Of a stretch of DNA of 64,000 nt, positions 33,962-44,910 are shown one piece after another. The translations under genes were made by a program, and so were the position numbers. The DNA is from Clonostachys chloroleuca (taxonomy: Eukaryota > Ascomycota > Sordariomycetes > Hypocreales > Bionectriaceae): NCBI GenBank assembly GCA_037952775.1, contig JBANAY010000003.1:21638001-21702000 (forward strand). The letters run 5' to 3'. The number at the start of each line of letters is the position of its first letter. The stretch's first letter is position 1. The notes under the pieces were generated by a model that saw nothing but the letters and a program-made list of their open reading frames with translations, searched no databases and had not been told where the DNA came from.

Positions 33962-35763
33962 TTAGTGAATGTAGATGTCGCTTAGAGGTGTTTCTCGGAT
34001 CTCGTTCACAAATTCGGCATCCATGGTCGCACCCTCGAGCCCATCAACAAAGACCCAATCAACCATAGAATAGTGATTTGGTTCACCTGAGGGATCAGGG
34101 CGTGTACGAATTGCAAAGGGACGAGCGAACTCAGTTGAAATCATTATTGTGTCACCCTCTCGCAGTCTATCCGAACAGATTCCGAATAGCCCTGTGTTCG
34201 TCCAAAAAAAGGCTTTGTTGGCAAGATCTTTCGCACCATATGTGAGTATGGGGAGAATCCCTCTCTGATCTGCAGTGAACGGAATATCGTCAAGCTTCCC
34301 AATACCCTTGTATTGTGCGATAGTGCTAAAAATGGAAAGCACTTTGAGATCCTCGAGAATTTTCCATATTTCATATCGGGTCCATGTATATAATGCGTTG
34401 AATATCCGTTCAGGAAGGTTTTCCTTCCTCCTCACTCTAGTTTCCGAGCCTGCGAAGGAGTGCAGATCTTCTCCAGTGGAATACATGAGTCCGGCAATGC
34501 GTCGTATAGTTTCCTCGGGCTCGCTACCTAGTTTCACCGGAGATGGGTGACATTTTCCAATGAAACGACATCCTAAAGTTAAGATTCGGAAGTCTTCAGA
34601 GTTTCGTATAAGTCCAAATCTGAATTTCCCCTTATGTTGCAAAGCCTTCGCAGTGATGTCTGGAAGCCATGAAGGACCTAAAGCACCTTCCACATTGGAA
34701 GCTCGGAGTGGCCATTTGGTCATGAAGAGCCATGTAGTGTCGGGTGTATATTGATGAATTCTCGAACAAGTTTCAAAAATAACATCATCCAGAGACTTGG
34801 TGTAGTCTGGAGCACAAATTCCCGGGACCATTTCTTGCATGAGCGGGTAAAGCGCAAATATCTTGTCCCGAGAATCGAAGCAATTCCGCGGACTAGTTAT
34901 AAGAAATAAAGACCCTATGTCCAATTTACTTAGTCCCATCAAAGTATATCGCACAGCAGGCAGTTGACTGTACAGACCGTCCACCGCAAACTGTATTATT
35001 TTTGCACGAAAAAGGCATAGTAATACTTGGGCTTCGTGTTCACTTGCTCTCGATAGCCGCTGACTCGCCTCTATTGAGGTCCTAAAATCCCTCGTGCGCA
35101 CGTCCTTCCAAGATTCGACGGAAATGTGCCCCATCGGAAATGATTTCTTTCCTATAACAAATGTTGGCCTGCGGCTTGGTAGGAGATATTCCTGAAAAGT
35201 CTACATCCTGCTGAAATATGGATTGTAGATGAAATGAAGAAAACCCAAGCCTACTTTCACGCTCAGCATGTCTTTTTCTCTCGCATCTTTGTGTGGGATA
35301 CAAGATCCGGAGCTGAGCAATGACTGTTTGCCATCATGCAAGCGTGGATAGTCTGCAAAGCACTCCAAGTACGGGCACGAATGCCCCAAGTAAGCGACAA
35401 CTTCGGATGCCTTTCGATAGATATCACTCATTAGAGGGATCTGGTGGTTTTTTTCAATAAGATCATCCTGGTTGACGCAAATCGCATCTATCCAAATCGT
35501 TCTTCTCCTCGATGAGTATCGTAATCGCGGAGCGCAGACTCGAGATTCACAGTAACAGGATGAGAAGCGCCGTTTACTGTGACATCTTTCTTGATTGAAG
35601 GATCCCCCCAAACGTACGATAAAGCCTCGAATTGCGGATGGCTATTGAGAGACACCACACTAAGGGAGCAGCATATCTCATCGTCACCGTCCCCAGCGGC
35701 AATGTTGAGGAGTCTTATCTCGGCAGTATCCGCATCTAATCTAGAATATTGCAGTGTCGTCAT
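33962..35763 (-). pseudogene. HET-domain (heterokaryon incompatibility) gene, disrupted
   Basis: A collinear reading of about 600 aa shows the HET domain (PF06985 type): FEALSYVWGDPS, VTVNLESALRDYDTHR, TIWIDAICVNQDD, NHQIPLMSDIYRKASEVVAYLG and NPYFSRM-TFQEYLLPSRRPTFVIG. It continues into a long C-terminal part with DSRDKIFALYPLMQE. Two lesions are visible. One base is missing around 35499-35509, where an added A would give HRGERTIWIDAIC. A TAG stop sits at 35201-35203 where the family has Trp (TGG to TAG, a G-to-A change). HET proteins trigger programmed death after fusion of unlike hyphae, and these genes often decay. The nonsense change matches the mutation type of RIP, although one site proves nothing. 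Confidence 0.82.
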
Positions 35764-36453
35764 GCTGAAAAGTTGGTTCTCGGTTTGAAAGCGTGTTTGG
35801 CTCGAACAAGGACTCGTTTTCGCCAGTAGACCTTGGTCAGAGCTTGTTTGGCTACCTTCCTGCGAGATTTATGAGTGAAGGGGGCGGAATTACATGACAT
35901 GTTGGTTAGGCGGAAATGCATGAATGTTACGTTAATGTGGCAGAAATGGAAAAATGATGAGTGGCTGTCAGCCCGATGATCAGCCCTCCAGAACAGCCAC
36001 CGCCACTCATAGCATCATGTATGAGGCATTCAAGACACAGCCCTAATTCTCCAAGAGTTGTGAACTTTCCAAAAATTCAGCCCAAGGCGACGCTGATATT
36101 CATGATAATGCAAACGAGCTCTCGCATCGATGGGTTGGACCCCGCGGCATTCACCTCGGCTGATATTCATGCACGACAAGGGTTTGACCAGAATTTACAA
36201 GATATAACCCGAAGCTTATTTCTACATAAAGGTTCAGGAACTGAGGTCGCTCCCACCGACCGTGTCTACTGTATTTGAACTACAGAATTCGTTTTAGGGC
36301 CGTCCATAGAGAGTGCTCTAACAATTACAAAGAACCCGCTGCCCTCTATTTATTGAATCGCGTAAGAAATCACAATTTCATCAGCAAAAACAAAGAGGAT
36401 GTAATGATAAATGCTGCTGGTTAATTCTTTAGTTGATTTGCTCGCAATGAAGG
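35764..36453. other. intergenic region between HET pseudogene and F-box-like gene
   Basis: No gene is supported in these ~690 bp. The sequence is AT-rich with short frames only. Confidence 0.5.
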
Positions 36454-39012
36454 TTACCCTTCGACAAGCTGACTTCCTGTTCTTCTCCGTTCCAGTATTC
36501 CACATAGTTTTCTGACTTTGACAGTGTAAACCACCAAGCAACTTCCTGAAAAAGAGTCAGTTTAACGAAAGAAGATTATGAGGTTACGACAAAGAGCCAA
36601 CAGAATCTCGGCAACACCTACCAAGTGAGGAGCATCCCAATGGAATTTCGAATCCGAGTTCTCAACCTGATTAAGCGTGATGTTCACTACATTACTACAT
36701 GGCGAGCCGGATTCGTCGTACTCTGAAAAGACAAAGATAAGGCTCGTGAATGGTCTGTCACCATACACGTAAATAGTCGAGATCAAGTCGGGTCTGGACG
36801 CATCCCAGCTGCCGAGGACATCCGTCCTGTCATCGTGACGGTGGATCAAGAGGCTCGAATAAGTTCCCTGGTGCTTTTGCACTTTTATCACTTTCACATT
36901 GTCGAGGTTGGCTTTAGTCAAGACTGCGCCCTTTCTTTCCATCGTGAGCGACGAATCGTTTCGCGGTCTCGGTACCTTGATACTCCAAGGGCCTTGACTC
37001 GCTTGAGGGTTTTGTGGACCGGGGTGCTCTTCTTTACTCGTACCGGATGTAACCCCGATGTTGGTGAAGGACTCCTTCAGAGGTCCGTCTCTTACGAGGA
37101 ACATCCCGTGTGGAAAGTGAGAGCCTTCCCCGCCGAAGACGGCTAAGGAACACTCGGGATCCGTAAGCAACCGATTAGGAGCCGCATAAATCATTCGATC
37201 CTCAGAGGTTTGCACCTAGTTACCGTTAGGAATCCGGGCCAAGTTCGCCTTTAGGATGGGATCGAAAATAACTGCTTACCAGGATATGGAAGCCGCGGGT
37301 GAAGTCCCGCATGAGCCACTGGTTTGGGCGCCACTGTCGTACTATGGCGAGCAGTCGCAGCGACTTTATCGTCTCTCCAGGATAAAGATAGAAGGTAAGC
37401 GGCCTATCAGATTCCATGGAGGGGTTGCCGAGCCTCTGCCCCGGGTCGCTGCCGACCTGGATACATGATGTGCCTTCCGAGGAGAAGAAGATGGTTAGGC
37501 TCCGGTGCTGCTGGCTAACTGCTTGGAAAGGCAGATATTGCCCGATATATGCAGCCTTCTGGCCACGAATGATTTGTTTTATCGGATTTATGCTGACCAG
37601 AAATTGTTCATCATAGGGGGTGAAGTCGACGTCATGGTTCCAAAAGATTTTGGGCTCTTGCGAAAACGGTTCATCCTTTGAACTTGTATCTGGTGCTAGC
37701 GTCTGGCTGCCACTCGCGGTATCGCTGTCTAATGACAGATATTTCAGTCCCTAGAATTCGGGTCAACTTAAAAGTCCAAGGAAGCTACGAAGAAGAGAGT
37801 TGTTGAAATCTTACATCTGTTAGAATACGAAGATCCCTCAGTGAGCGAAGATTGAAAATCCTGAATAACCTGCCGGGGGAGCGACCCAACCAAGCTGACC
37901 TTGAGCCATCCTCATATAGGACCCGCAAACCAACAACACCATGTATTCCAAGAGCATATTGGATGCCTGATAGTGGAATTTGTCTCAGCGTGATCTCTAT
38001 TTCGTAGGAGGTAGGGCAGTCTCCACCAATTCTTGTGAAGCAGCTCTCGCCGAGAATGTTCACCGTATCTGCAACAAGACGCTTGAAGGAAAAGGAGGGC
38101 ATGAGCGGGTAATGATATGTCGGGATCGTAATTGACCAGGAATCTGCCAGGATCCGGTGGTCTTCTATCCAATGCAGTGTCTCTACACAGCTGGCAATCG
38201 AGAAGAAGAAGGTACCCTGAAGATGCTGGCATACCAGGCTCTGAAGCTCGCCGGGCAGGCGGCGATGGATATTCGTAAGCAGCAAACCCAGGCTCGAATC
38301 TTTGCACGCGATTTCGGATTCGGGAAATTTGGTCAGGTTAGAATTCACACCCAAGATCTCCGCACCCACCTCCGACGAAGTAATGGGACGTAGCAGCCGA
38401 GCGATGCGGACCAGGACATCGGCCGAAAAGTCGCTCCATCTCCGTTTGGCAAGTTGCGAGCAGTGGAGGTGGACGAGGTTGACCGTGGCCTGGACCCCGT
38501 TGAGCCCGGCCTCTCCATCGCACCTCAGGCAACCACCGTAATAAGGACAAGGATGATACCTCGTCCCCGGCGGATACTCCAAGTTGCGGCATCTGAGCAC
38601 GCGGCGCTGGTTTATCTGAGCGTTACATAACTTCGATTGTGTTCGACCATTGCTAGATGGTATACTAAGGACTATCCATACCGATTAGACCATTTGAAGA
38701 GATGACGGCATATGGATATCATAACGTACTGCAAATAACATTTGTCTCCCACTTCGAGAGACGGTCAGGGGGCTCGATATATGAGCGCCAGTCAACGTGC
38801 AGGGTATCGCCACAGAGGATACAATTATTCTCTAACTTGGCGTGCCTTAACCCGCAGCCTTCATCATTATCAGATTCGGACGAAGTTGACTCATGTGGTG
38901 ACTGGGCAAGATCTGGATTATCAGGCGCTAGAGGCGGGGGATTCTCGACGAAATTTGTGATGAAGAAGTCGCGGGCTCCCGGCCTCATCCCTGGGTGTGG
39001 GGGATCAGCCAT
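36454..39012 (-). CDS. large F-box-like fungal protein of unknown function
   Basis: Exons run approximately 39012-38733, then 38615-37815, 37750-37280, 37215-36622 and 36546-36454, for about 745 aa. The last three junctions are exact and in frame. The first junction is uncertain, because no donor/acceptor pair I tried gives both good sites and frame, so a further small indel may lie near 38730-38600. The N-terminus has a possible metal-binding pair (CGLRH ... NNCILCGDTLHVDW) and a Cys-rich block (YHPCPYYGGCLRCDGE). An F-box-like LPGELQSLVCQHL segment follows. The C-terminal half has beta-rich repeats such as LTFYLYPGETIKSLRLL. Such proteins are expanded in filamentous fungi. Their role, perhaps as ubiquitin-ligase adaptors, is inference. 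Confidence 0.68.
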
Positions 39013-40400
39013 AATGTGAGTGTCTACGCTATCTCGGCAGTAGAATGATGATGATGCAAGCTGAATGGATGCAAAGAAGCCTGGAGAGGATGGAGAGGAG
39101 AAGCCGGTCTTCTGCCTGACACAAAGACAGCGATGGCGATTATTACGCAGGTCTGCGTGATATCTGATTCGTCGTACTCGCGACTTCTGAGACAGCCCCT
39201 CAGGCTGCGCATTATCGAGGCGGCCGGCTTACCGTGACACAGTTCGCGACCCGGTAAGTACATAAACATAAACATTTCGTCTTGTCCTGGGACTTTGGTT
39301 CGGCTGAGCATCATCGCCCTTAACCGTGGCCATCAGTGAACGCTATGGCTCATGAGGTGTGCATACGTCATTATATGAATAGCAGACAACTCTAAGACCA
39401 CAGACAGCATGGGGCAGGGATCGTGGGTGAGAGCAAGTGCATGATGCGATACTTGATGCTGACGCCAATGAGTGTCACGCCTAAAGTAACCACAAGAATG
39501 CCTCTGATCCGGTTATACGGGTCAAGACTAGAGGGGGCTGCTCTTAATACCAATAATAGTGATAGGAAGCTGCTCAACCCTACTAAAAGGCAGGAAATAT
39601 TTTTTTTTCGGATAGATTAATCTGCAACACATCGAGGTGTAATTTTTTCCCTCTCTCTTAACAAAAATAAGAAAGGATGGAAAATCAGAGTACCAAGGTC
39701 TATCGCTATATGCATTTCTTTTTCTCCTTCACAGTATTGCAGTCCTGTAGAAATTATGGCCTAACCCCGTCAATAACGGTCGATCCTGTGACGGATCTCC
39801 GATTAGGTTAACAAGTCGGGAACCAGGTTCTATTAGACCAGTTGTTTAACACGTCGCATTCAATCCATTTGAAACTGGCAATCAACAAAACCGGTATCTT
39901 TATCAGCTGAAAACAATACATCAAAACCAGGCGATCCCTGGGAAGCCCTTCCTAGGGGTGAAGCTCCATTCTAGCTGAACATAGCGCTTACAAATCCTCC
40001 ACTGCGACAACCAAGTTGACCGAGTGGTGTTGAGGATAGACGCCGGCCAACTTGGCCGATAATGATCCACTCACAATCTCTTGCTGGCTCGGTGGACTTT
40101 GCATCAGATGAAGTCTCAAATAACACTAGGGTTGGATAGAACTCAAGCTATACATCGGACAACTTGGTTAGTGAAATGATGATTATCAATATGCGAATAT
40201 GTAATATACAAACCGTCCAAGTATATAAGAAAGCGAGCCCAGCTCCAAAGGGCAGAATATCCAGAACACAACCAAGCACAAGAAAAACTTTCAGACCAAT
40301 ACTACAAGGAGAAACGACTCGACTTCTTTGATTCAAATACAGGAGACCTACTCTACTATCCCTGATACCACACTTTCCTTTCATCCCTTATCCATCCATC
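39013..40400. other. intergenic region upstream of SDR gene
   Basis: These 1.4 kb are AT-rich and hold no supportable gene. The small frames at 39024-39314 (-) and 39392-39577 (-) show no domain. Confidence 0.5.
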
Positions 40401-41144
40401 ATGAGCTCTGCTCCAAGTCAAATCGCCTTCATCACCGGAGCCAACCAGGGCATCGGGCTGGCCACAGCCAAGATCCTGGCCCGCGATCACGGCTACCATG
40501 TGATTATCGGTTCCCGAAACCTCGAGGCTGGCGAGAAGGCCGCAGAGGATATCCGCGCTGCTGGTCACAAGGCCTCTGCCGTCCAACTCGATCTGACCAA
40601 GCCCGAGTCCATTCAGAACGCCGTCGCGACAATCAAAAAGGACTTTGGCTACCTGGACGTCCTGATCAACAATGCGGGCATCTTGATCGACACCAAGCCC
40701 GAGCAATTCAAGGATACGTGGGATCTCTACAGCAAGACCCTGGAAACCAACGTCACCGGCCCCGCCGTCCTCACTGAGGCTTTGCTCCCCTTGCTCAAGG
40801 AGGCCAAGGCAAAGCCTGCCCGCTTGGTGTTTGTCTCATCCACCATGGCGAGCATCACCATGTCCCTCGATAAGACGACGCCTTGGTACCCTATTGATTA
40901 CACGGCCTACGATGTGAGCAAGGCTGCAGTGAACATGCTCATGTCCAACTTTGACCGTAAGCTGCAAGGCACAGGGACCAAGGTCAACGTCGTCTGCCCC
41001 GGGCTTGTGTCGACCAATTTGACGCAGCACAAGTTTGGCACGACCACGGAGGAGGGAGCTATCCAGCTTGTGAAGATGGCCACGCTGGGCGAAGATGGTC
41101 CAACGGGGACCTTTACCCGCGCGGACCAAGCTCTTCCCTGGTAG
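40401..41144 (+). CDS. short-chain dehydrogenase/reductase (carbonyl-reductase-like)
   Basis: A single exon encodes 247 aa, the usual length for a classical SDR. The cofactor motif is TGANQGIG (residues 13-20). An Arg in GSRNLEAGEK after beta-2 favours NADPH. NNAG follows, and the catalytic Ser is in FVSSTMASI with YTAYDVSK (YxxxK) and the loop VCPGLVSTNLT after it. The family reduces carbonyls or oxidises alcohols in the cytosol. The closest layout is the carbonyl reductase / (+)-neomenthol-dehydrogenase-type group. It lies 362 bp upstream of a zinc-finger regulator on the same strand, with a P450 and glycosyltransferase nearby, a context compatible with specialised metabolism. No frame problem is seen. 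Confidence 0.9.
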   Translation: MSSAPSQIAFITGANQGIGLATAKILARDHGYHVIIGSRNLEAGEKAAEDIRAAGHKASAVQLDLTKPESIQNAVATIKKDFGYLDVLINNAGILIDTKPEQFKDTWDLYSKTLETNVTGPAVLTEALLPLLKEAKAKPARLVFVSSTMASITMSLDKTTPWYPIDYTAYDVSKAAVNMLMSNFDRKLQGTGTKVNVVCPGLVSTNLTQHKFGTTTEEGAIQLVKMATLGEDGPTGTFTRADQALPW

Positions 41145-41506
41145 GGTGTTGTTTGCATCAAGATTGGGATTTTATGTAGACCATGTTCATATACTCTTCA
41201 GAATAGAGATACAAGTATTACAATGATTGATTTATTAATTCTCACCTTTGAAAACCTGTGCTCCCAGCGACTGTAGCGGACTTTAGGAGATACTACAGGT
41301 GACAGCCAACCAGCCTGCTGGTTAGATGTATATGTACATAATAAACACCAAAAATTAACCGGCTCGTGCTGTACCGCTACTTTCCGGAGTTTGTCAGCAG
41401 CCAACGCAGGTTCGCTGAAACTGGATACTTTACAGCGCCTTCATCCCACTGGTCTCACTGGACTTACCAACTCACCTCATCCATCCAGTTCATCATCTAC
41501 GACCTC
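41145..41506. other. intergenic spacer SDR to regulator
   Basis: This 362-bp spacer holds the 3' UTR of the SDR and the promoter of the dual zinc-finger regulator. Nothing else was recognised. Confidence 0.55.
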
Positions 41507-43152
41507 ATGAGACCAGACGATACCGGCTTCACGGGGCCGTCAACTTCTTCGGCGAGGCAATGCCCCATCTGCGACAAGGAGTTCGGTCTAGGTAGGCCAC
41601 CAACTCTCTTGTAGTGCAGCGCGATAAATACTCGTGACTGATCATTCACCCAGAAACCGCCTACAAGCGCCATGTGTCATATTGTCGGCGTGCCCAGGCC
41701 AAGCGCAAAGGCCGGCCGGTCTCATGCGCTGCTTGTAGTGCTTCAAAGATCAAATGCTCCTTCACGAAGCCCAGATGCGCGCGATGCGATTCCAGGGGCA
41801 TTGAGTGCGTTTACAATGAGGCGGCGCGCAAAATTGCCCCTGGCCGCGCCCAGCAGCAGTTCACCACCGCCCTGCCTGCCGGGGAGGAGGATCCTCAAGT
41901 GGTTCGCCAGAGCCAGACGTCTTCGCCAGACCCAGCTAACAGCTTGGTCCTGGCCTCGGGATTCGCCTCGGAAATCCCAGATATAACTATCTTTGATGCC
42001 GATAAGGGTGTTCTAGGTCTGGCCGACGTCGATCTAGAACTGGCAGACCTGCAGCTCGACCTTCAAAAACCCGACGTGGGCGAGTGGTTCAACCTTGCCA
42101 TGTCACACAACATGAGTCCAACCGTCCAGCACGTCCTATCTGGTCCTCAAAACCAGCTTGGGCCTCTGCGATACAGCCTGCATCAAGTGTGCCACACCGT
42201 CGAGCTCGCGTTCGACATCATGTCCTGTTTTCCGCAGATGATGCTCCGCAACCAGACGCTTCCACCGTTCATGCACATCCCATCATACAGTGCTTTTATG
42301 CCTGAAAGAATATCGACATGCCGAGGCATTGCACAGGTTTTTGAGACTCGGACCGACGAGACTGCCTCCTTCCTCTGGCGTACTGTTGATGCCGAAGTTA
42401 CCCGCATCGAGTCTGAGGTAATATTTCTCAGCCTGCCCTTCTACCATCCACATTTGACCATTGACTAATGCCTAAACAGTTGAGCAGGATGGACATATAT
42501 TCAGTCCAGCATGCTATACAGTGCGTTCTCATCTATTCCGTGATGCTCAAAATTGACTATGAGCCAGCAATGGTCAGTCGTGGATTACGTCTGGTTCAGA
42601 CATACTGGGTGCGCAGTTTGCTCAATCAGTAGAAGCCTCAAGCTCGAACTAATTTTCTATACAGAATCTCACGGTGCGATGTCTTGATCTCACTAGTCAA
42701 CTAGAGTTTTTCTCCACAGAGAAGACAAATCCAAGCCCGACCTGGGAGGACTGGATCGTTGCCGAGACCCGACGCCGGTAAGAAAGAACCTAGATTTCTG
42801 AACAGCCCAATGCTTCACACAATGGCTGACCTGCGATCATAGAATCATTGCCTTTTGGTTCATTATGCGCCAAGTCATGGCCTCGCGACTACAAGTGGCA
42901 TGCGGCATTCACGAACACTTTGATCACCTGCCCCTCATCTCGCCCAAGTCCTTGTGGGAAGCGCGAACACGGGAGGAATGGGAAATTGAGAGGACCTTCC
43001 ATGCCAAAGGTAATCCTATCTCGACATATGGTGAGCTAGCTCGGGCCAAGCTGGCGCCAGACAATCCTGCCAACCGGCAACGCCTCAAGTATTGGGAAGC
43101 CGGTACTGACAAACTCGGCACACTCGTCAATCTGTCCATCACACTACTGTAG
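41507..43152 (+). CDS. dual zinc-finger transcription factor (C2HC finger plus Zn2Cys6)
   Basis: Five exons, 41507-41591, 41654-42417, 42480-42608, 42665-42777 and 42843-43152, encode 466 aa. The first exon splits a C2HC finger (CPICDKEFGLETAYKRHVSYC; C19, C22, H35, C39). It is followed directly by a Zn2Cys6 cluster of form CX2CX6CX6CX2CX6C (C53, C56, C63, C70, C73, C80). The remainder lacks an obvious middle homology domain but contains helical blocks (SRMDIYSVQHAIQCVLIYS, RIIAFWFIMRQVMASRL). C2H2-type plus C6 hybrids are known in Pezizomycotina and often regulate neighbouring metabolic genes. Here the neighbours are an SDR, a glycosyltransferase and a P450. All splice junctions keep frame, so this gene looks intact. 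Confidence 0.88.
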
Positions 43153-43200
43153 TCACAACAAAGTTCTCTATTTTCTATAAGATCTATGGGTAATTAGGTA

Positions 43201-44423
43201 TTAGAGTCTATCATTCAGGCTGCCCACCATTGTCGGCTCATATGCTGGTATTCTCAAAGGCGCCGGAGGATTCTTCTGCGTGAGGTTCGACATCGCCCAC
43301 CTCAACCAACCGCCATATGTCCCCGGGCCGCAGTCACTCTCATCGTTCGCCCTCCAATGCATGCCCAACGTGGGCGCACCGAACAGCTTCGCGGAGAACC
43401 CGTGCGCCAGCTTCAAACACCAGCTCTGCGCGATGCTCTTCTCCACAATCTCCCTCGCGAGCGTCTGGTCCGCCGTCTCCTCCTCCCCGCTCCTCGGCAT
43501 CTCCAGCGCAAACAGCTCAAACTGCCGCTTGCTGTCCCAGTCCGTCAGGTTCTCGTTCACATAGGCCATCTCCAGCATACTGTACAGCCAGCACTTGTCG
43601 CGGACGTGCTCTGGCCCGTTCCACCCATCAGCCTTATCGAGCCAACGCTGCGCAGAGCCCATCGCCTGAATCTGGATGGCGTAATCGGTCATGCTCCCGT
43701 CATTAATGTCCATGTTTCCCTTTCCCTCGGAAACGGACGGCGGCACTCGCATGAGCGGCACATGCGACACGAGCGGGTGGCTGTGCGCCCCCACGGTGCT
43801 CGTCTTGCCCTCCCACAGCTTGATGAGGATTCTGTGCGCGCGCAGGACGAGCGGGCAGTCGGCGACGGACATGAGGGCGAAGTTGACGATGGAGATGTGC
43901 TCGGGCGGCTCCCCCATCGTGTACCCCGCGAACTCGTAGGGCGAGTCCGGGTTGGCGAGGTGCTCCTCCCACAGCCAGTTCAGGTCGCCGAACTGAAGGA
44001 TGCCCACGTCCAGGTAGACACCACCATAATTGATCAGCAGAGGGTACCGCACGAGGTCGGACGTGTGCTGGGAGGCGTACCCGCCGCCGAGGGTGCCGTT
44101 GATGAGGGCCTGCGGGACCACGGACGGCGAAGCGGCGTCAATGTACCGGGAGAAGTGGAGGGGGAGTCCGCGACGCCATCGAGGACGTAGATGTTCCACC
44201 CCAGAGGCGCGAACCGCTGATACCAGGATAGGACGTTCCTCTTCAGGTACGGGGGCAGCGTGGCGATGCCCGAGTGCCAGAACGCAAAGATGTGCTTGCC
44301 GCCCTTCTTGGGGAACGGCGGGGACGTGAGCGCGGGGATTGAAGTCAAAGCGTCGGCGGTGACATCGTACTGGGGGCCCGGCTGAGGGATTAGCTCGGTG
44401 CCGGGGATTATCGGGTAGTCCAT
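43201..44423 (-). CDS. capsular-polysaccharide-type glycosyltransferase (one-base frameshift)
   Basis: The reading starts at MDYPIIPGTELIPQ (44423) and gives 407 aa after one base is restored. Landmarks are KHIFAFWHSGIATLPPYLKRNVLSW, WNIYVLDG, the nucleotide-sugar block INYGGVYLDVGILQFGDLNW (a YGGxYLD motif in place of strict DxD), ECAR-free helices and a C-terminal HWRANDESDCGPG. This order resembles the fungal members of the Caps_synth/GT32-like family (PF05704 or PF04488). These transfer a sugar to an acceptor in the secretory pathway or cytosol. No signal anchor is seen. The frame breaks at the G5 run 44160-44164, and a sixth base would join VLDGVADSP to LHFSRYIDAASPSVVP. It converges with the regulator, 48 bp from its stop. 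Confidence 0.82.
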
Positions 44424-44910
44424 GATGCTAGGTAGATACTGAGTGTGATTTCTAATTGATGCTTTTTGATGCCTTTTTTCCAATGCCTAATTGATCGCGA
44501 CTCAGGGTGTTAATAAAGCCAATTAAGGTCCAAATAATCACAATGAGTCATGTGGGGTCACCATGATCTCTAGACCAGTTTGTGGGCAAGTGAGGAGGGC
44601 ATGATGATGATTACTCTATTTCCTCACAAAGATGCATTGTTACTCATTCATCATCAGCACCCAGGGGATCTAAGCCACAATATCATCGTCATATGTGTTG
44701 GTACGGTGCATTCCTCGGACGTTGGAAGCGAAAGCAGGTAGAATCAAGATAAATTAATCATTATCATTATTTTTATCTAATTACGCAGGTTGCTTGTGCT
44801 ATGCTCGTCTTAGTGCCGATGCTGTACTGTACAGAAACAAAAAGAAAAAGAGTCGCCATGTGTGTCATCAGTCATGAGGTAAGGAAGGTGGGTTGCTTGC
44901 CGCTGAAGGG
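44424..44910. other. intergenic region between P450 and glycosyltransferase
   Basis: These 487 bp of AT-rich spacer lie downstream of the P450 and upstream of the glycosyltransferase (both minus strand). They probably include the glycosyltransferase promoter. Confidence 0.55.
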
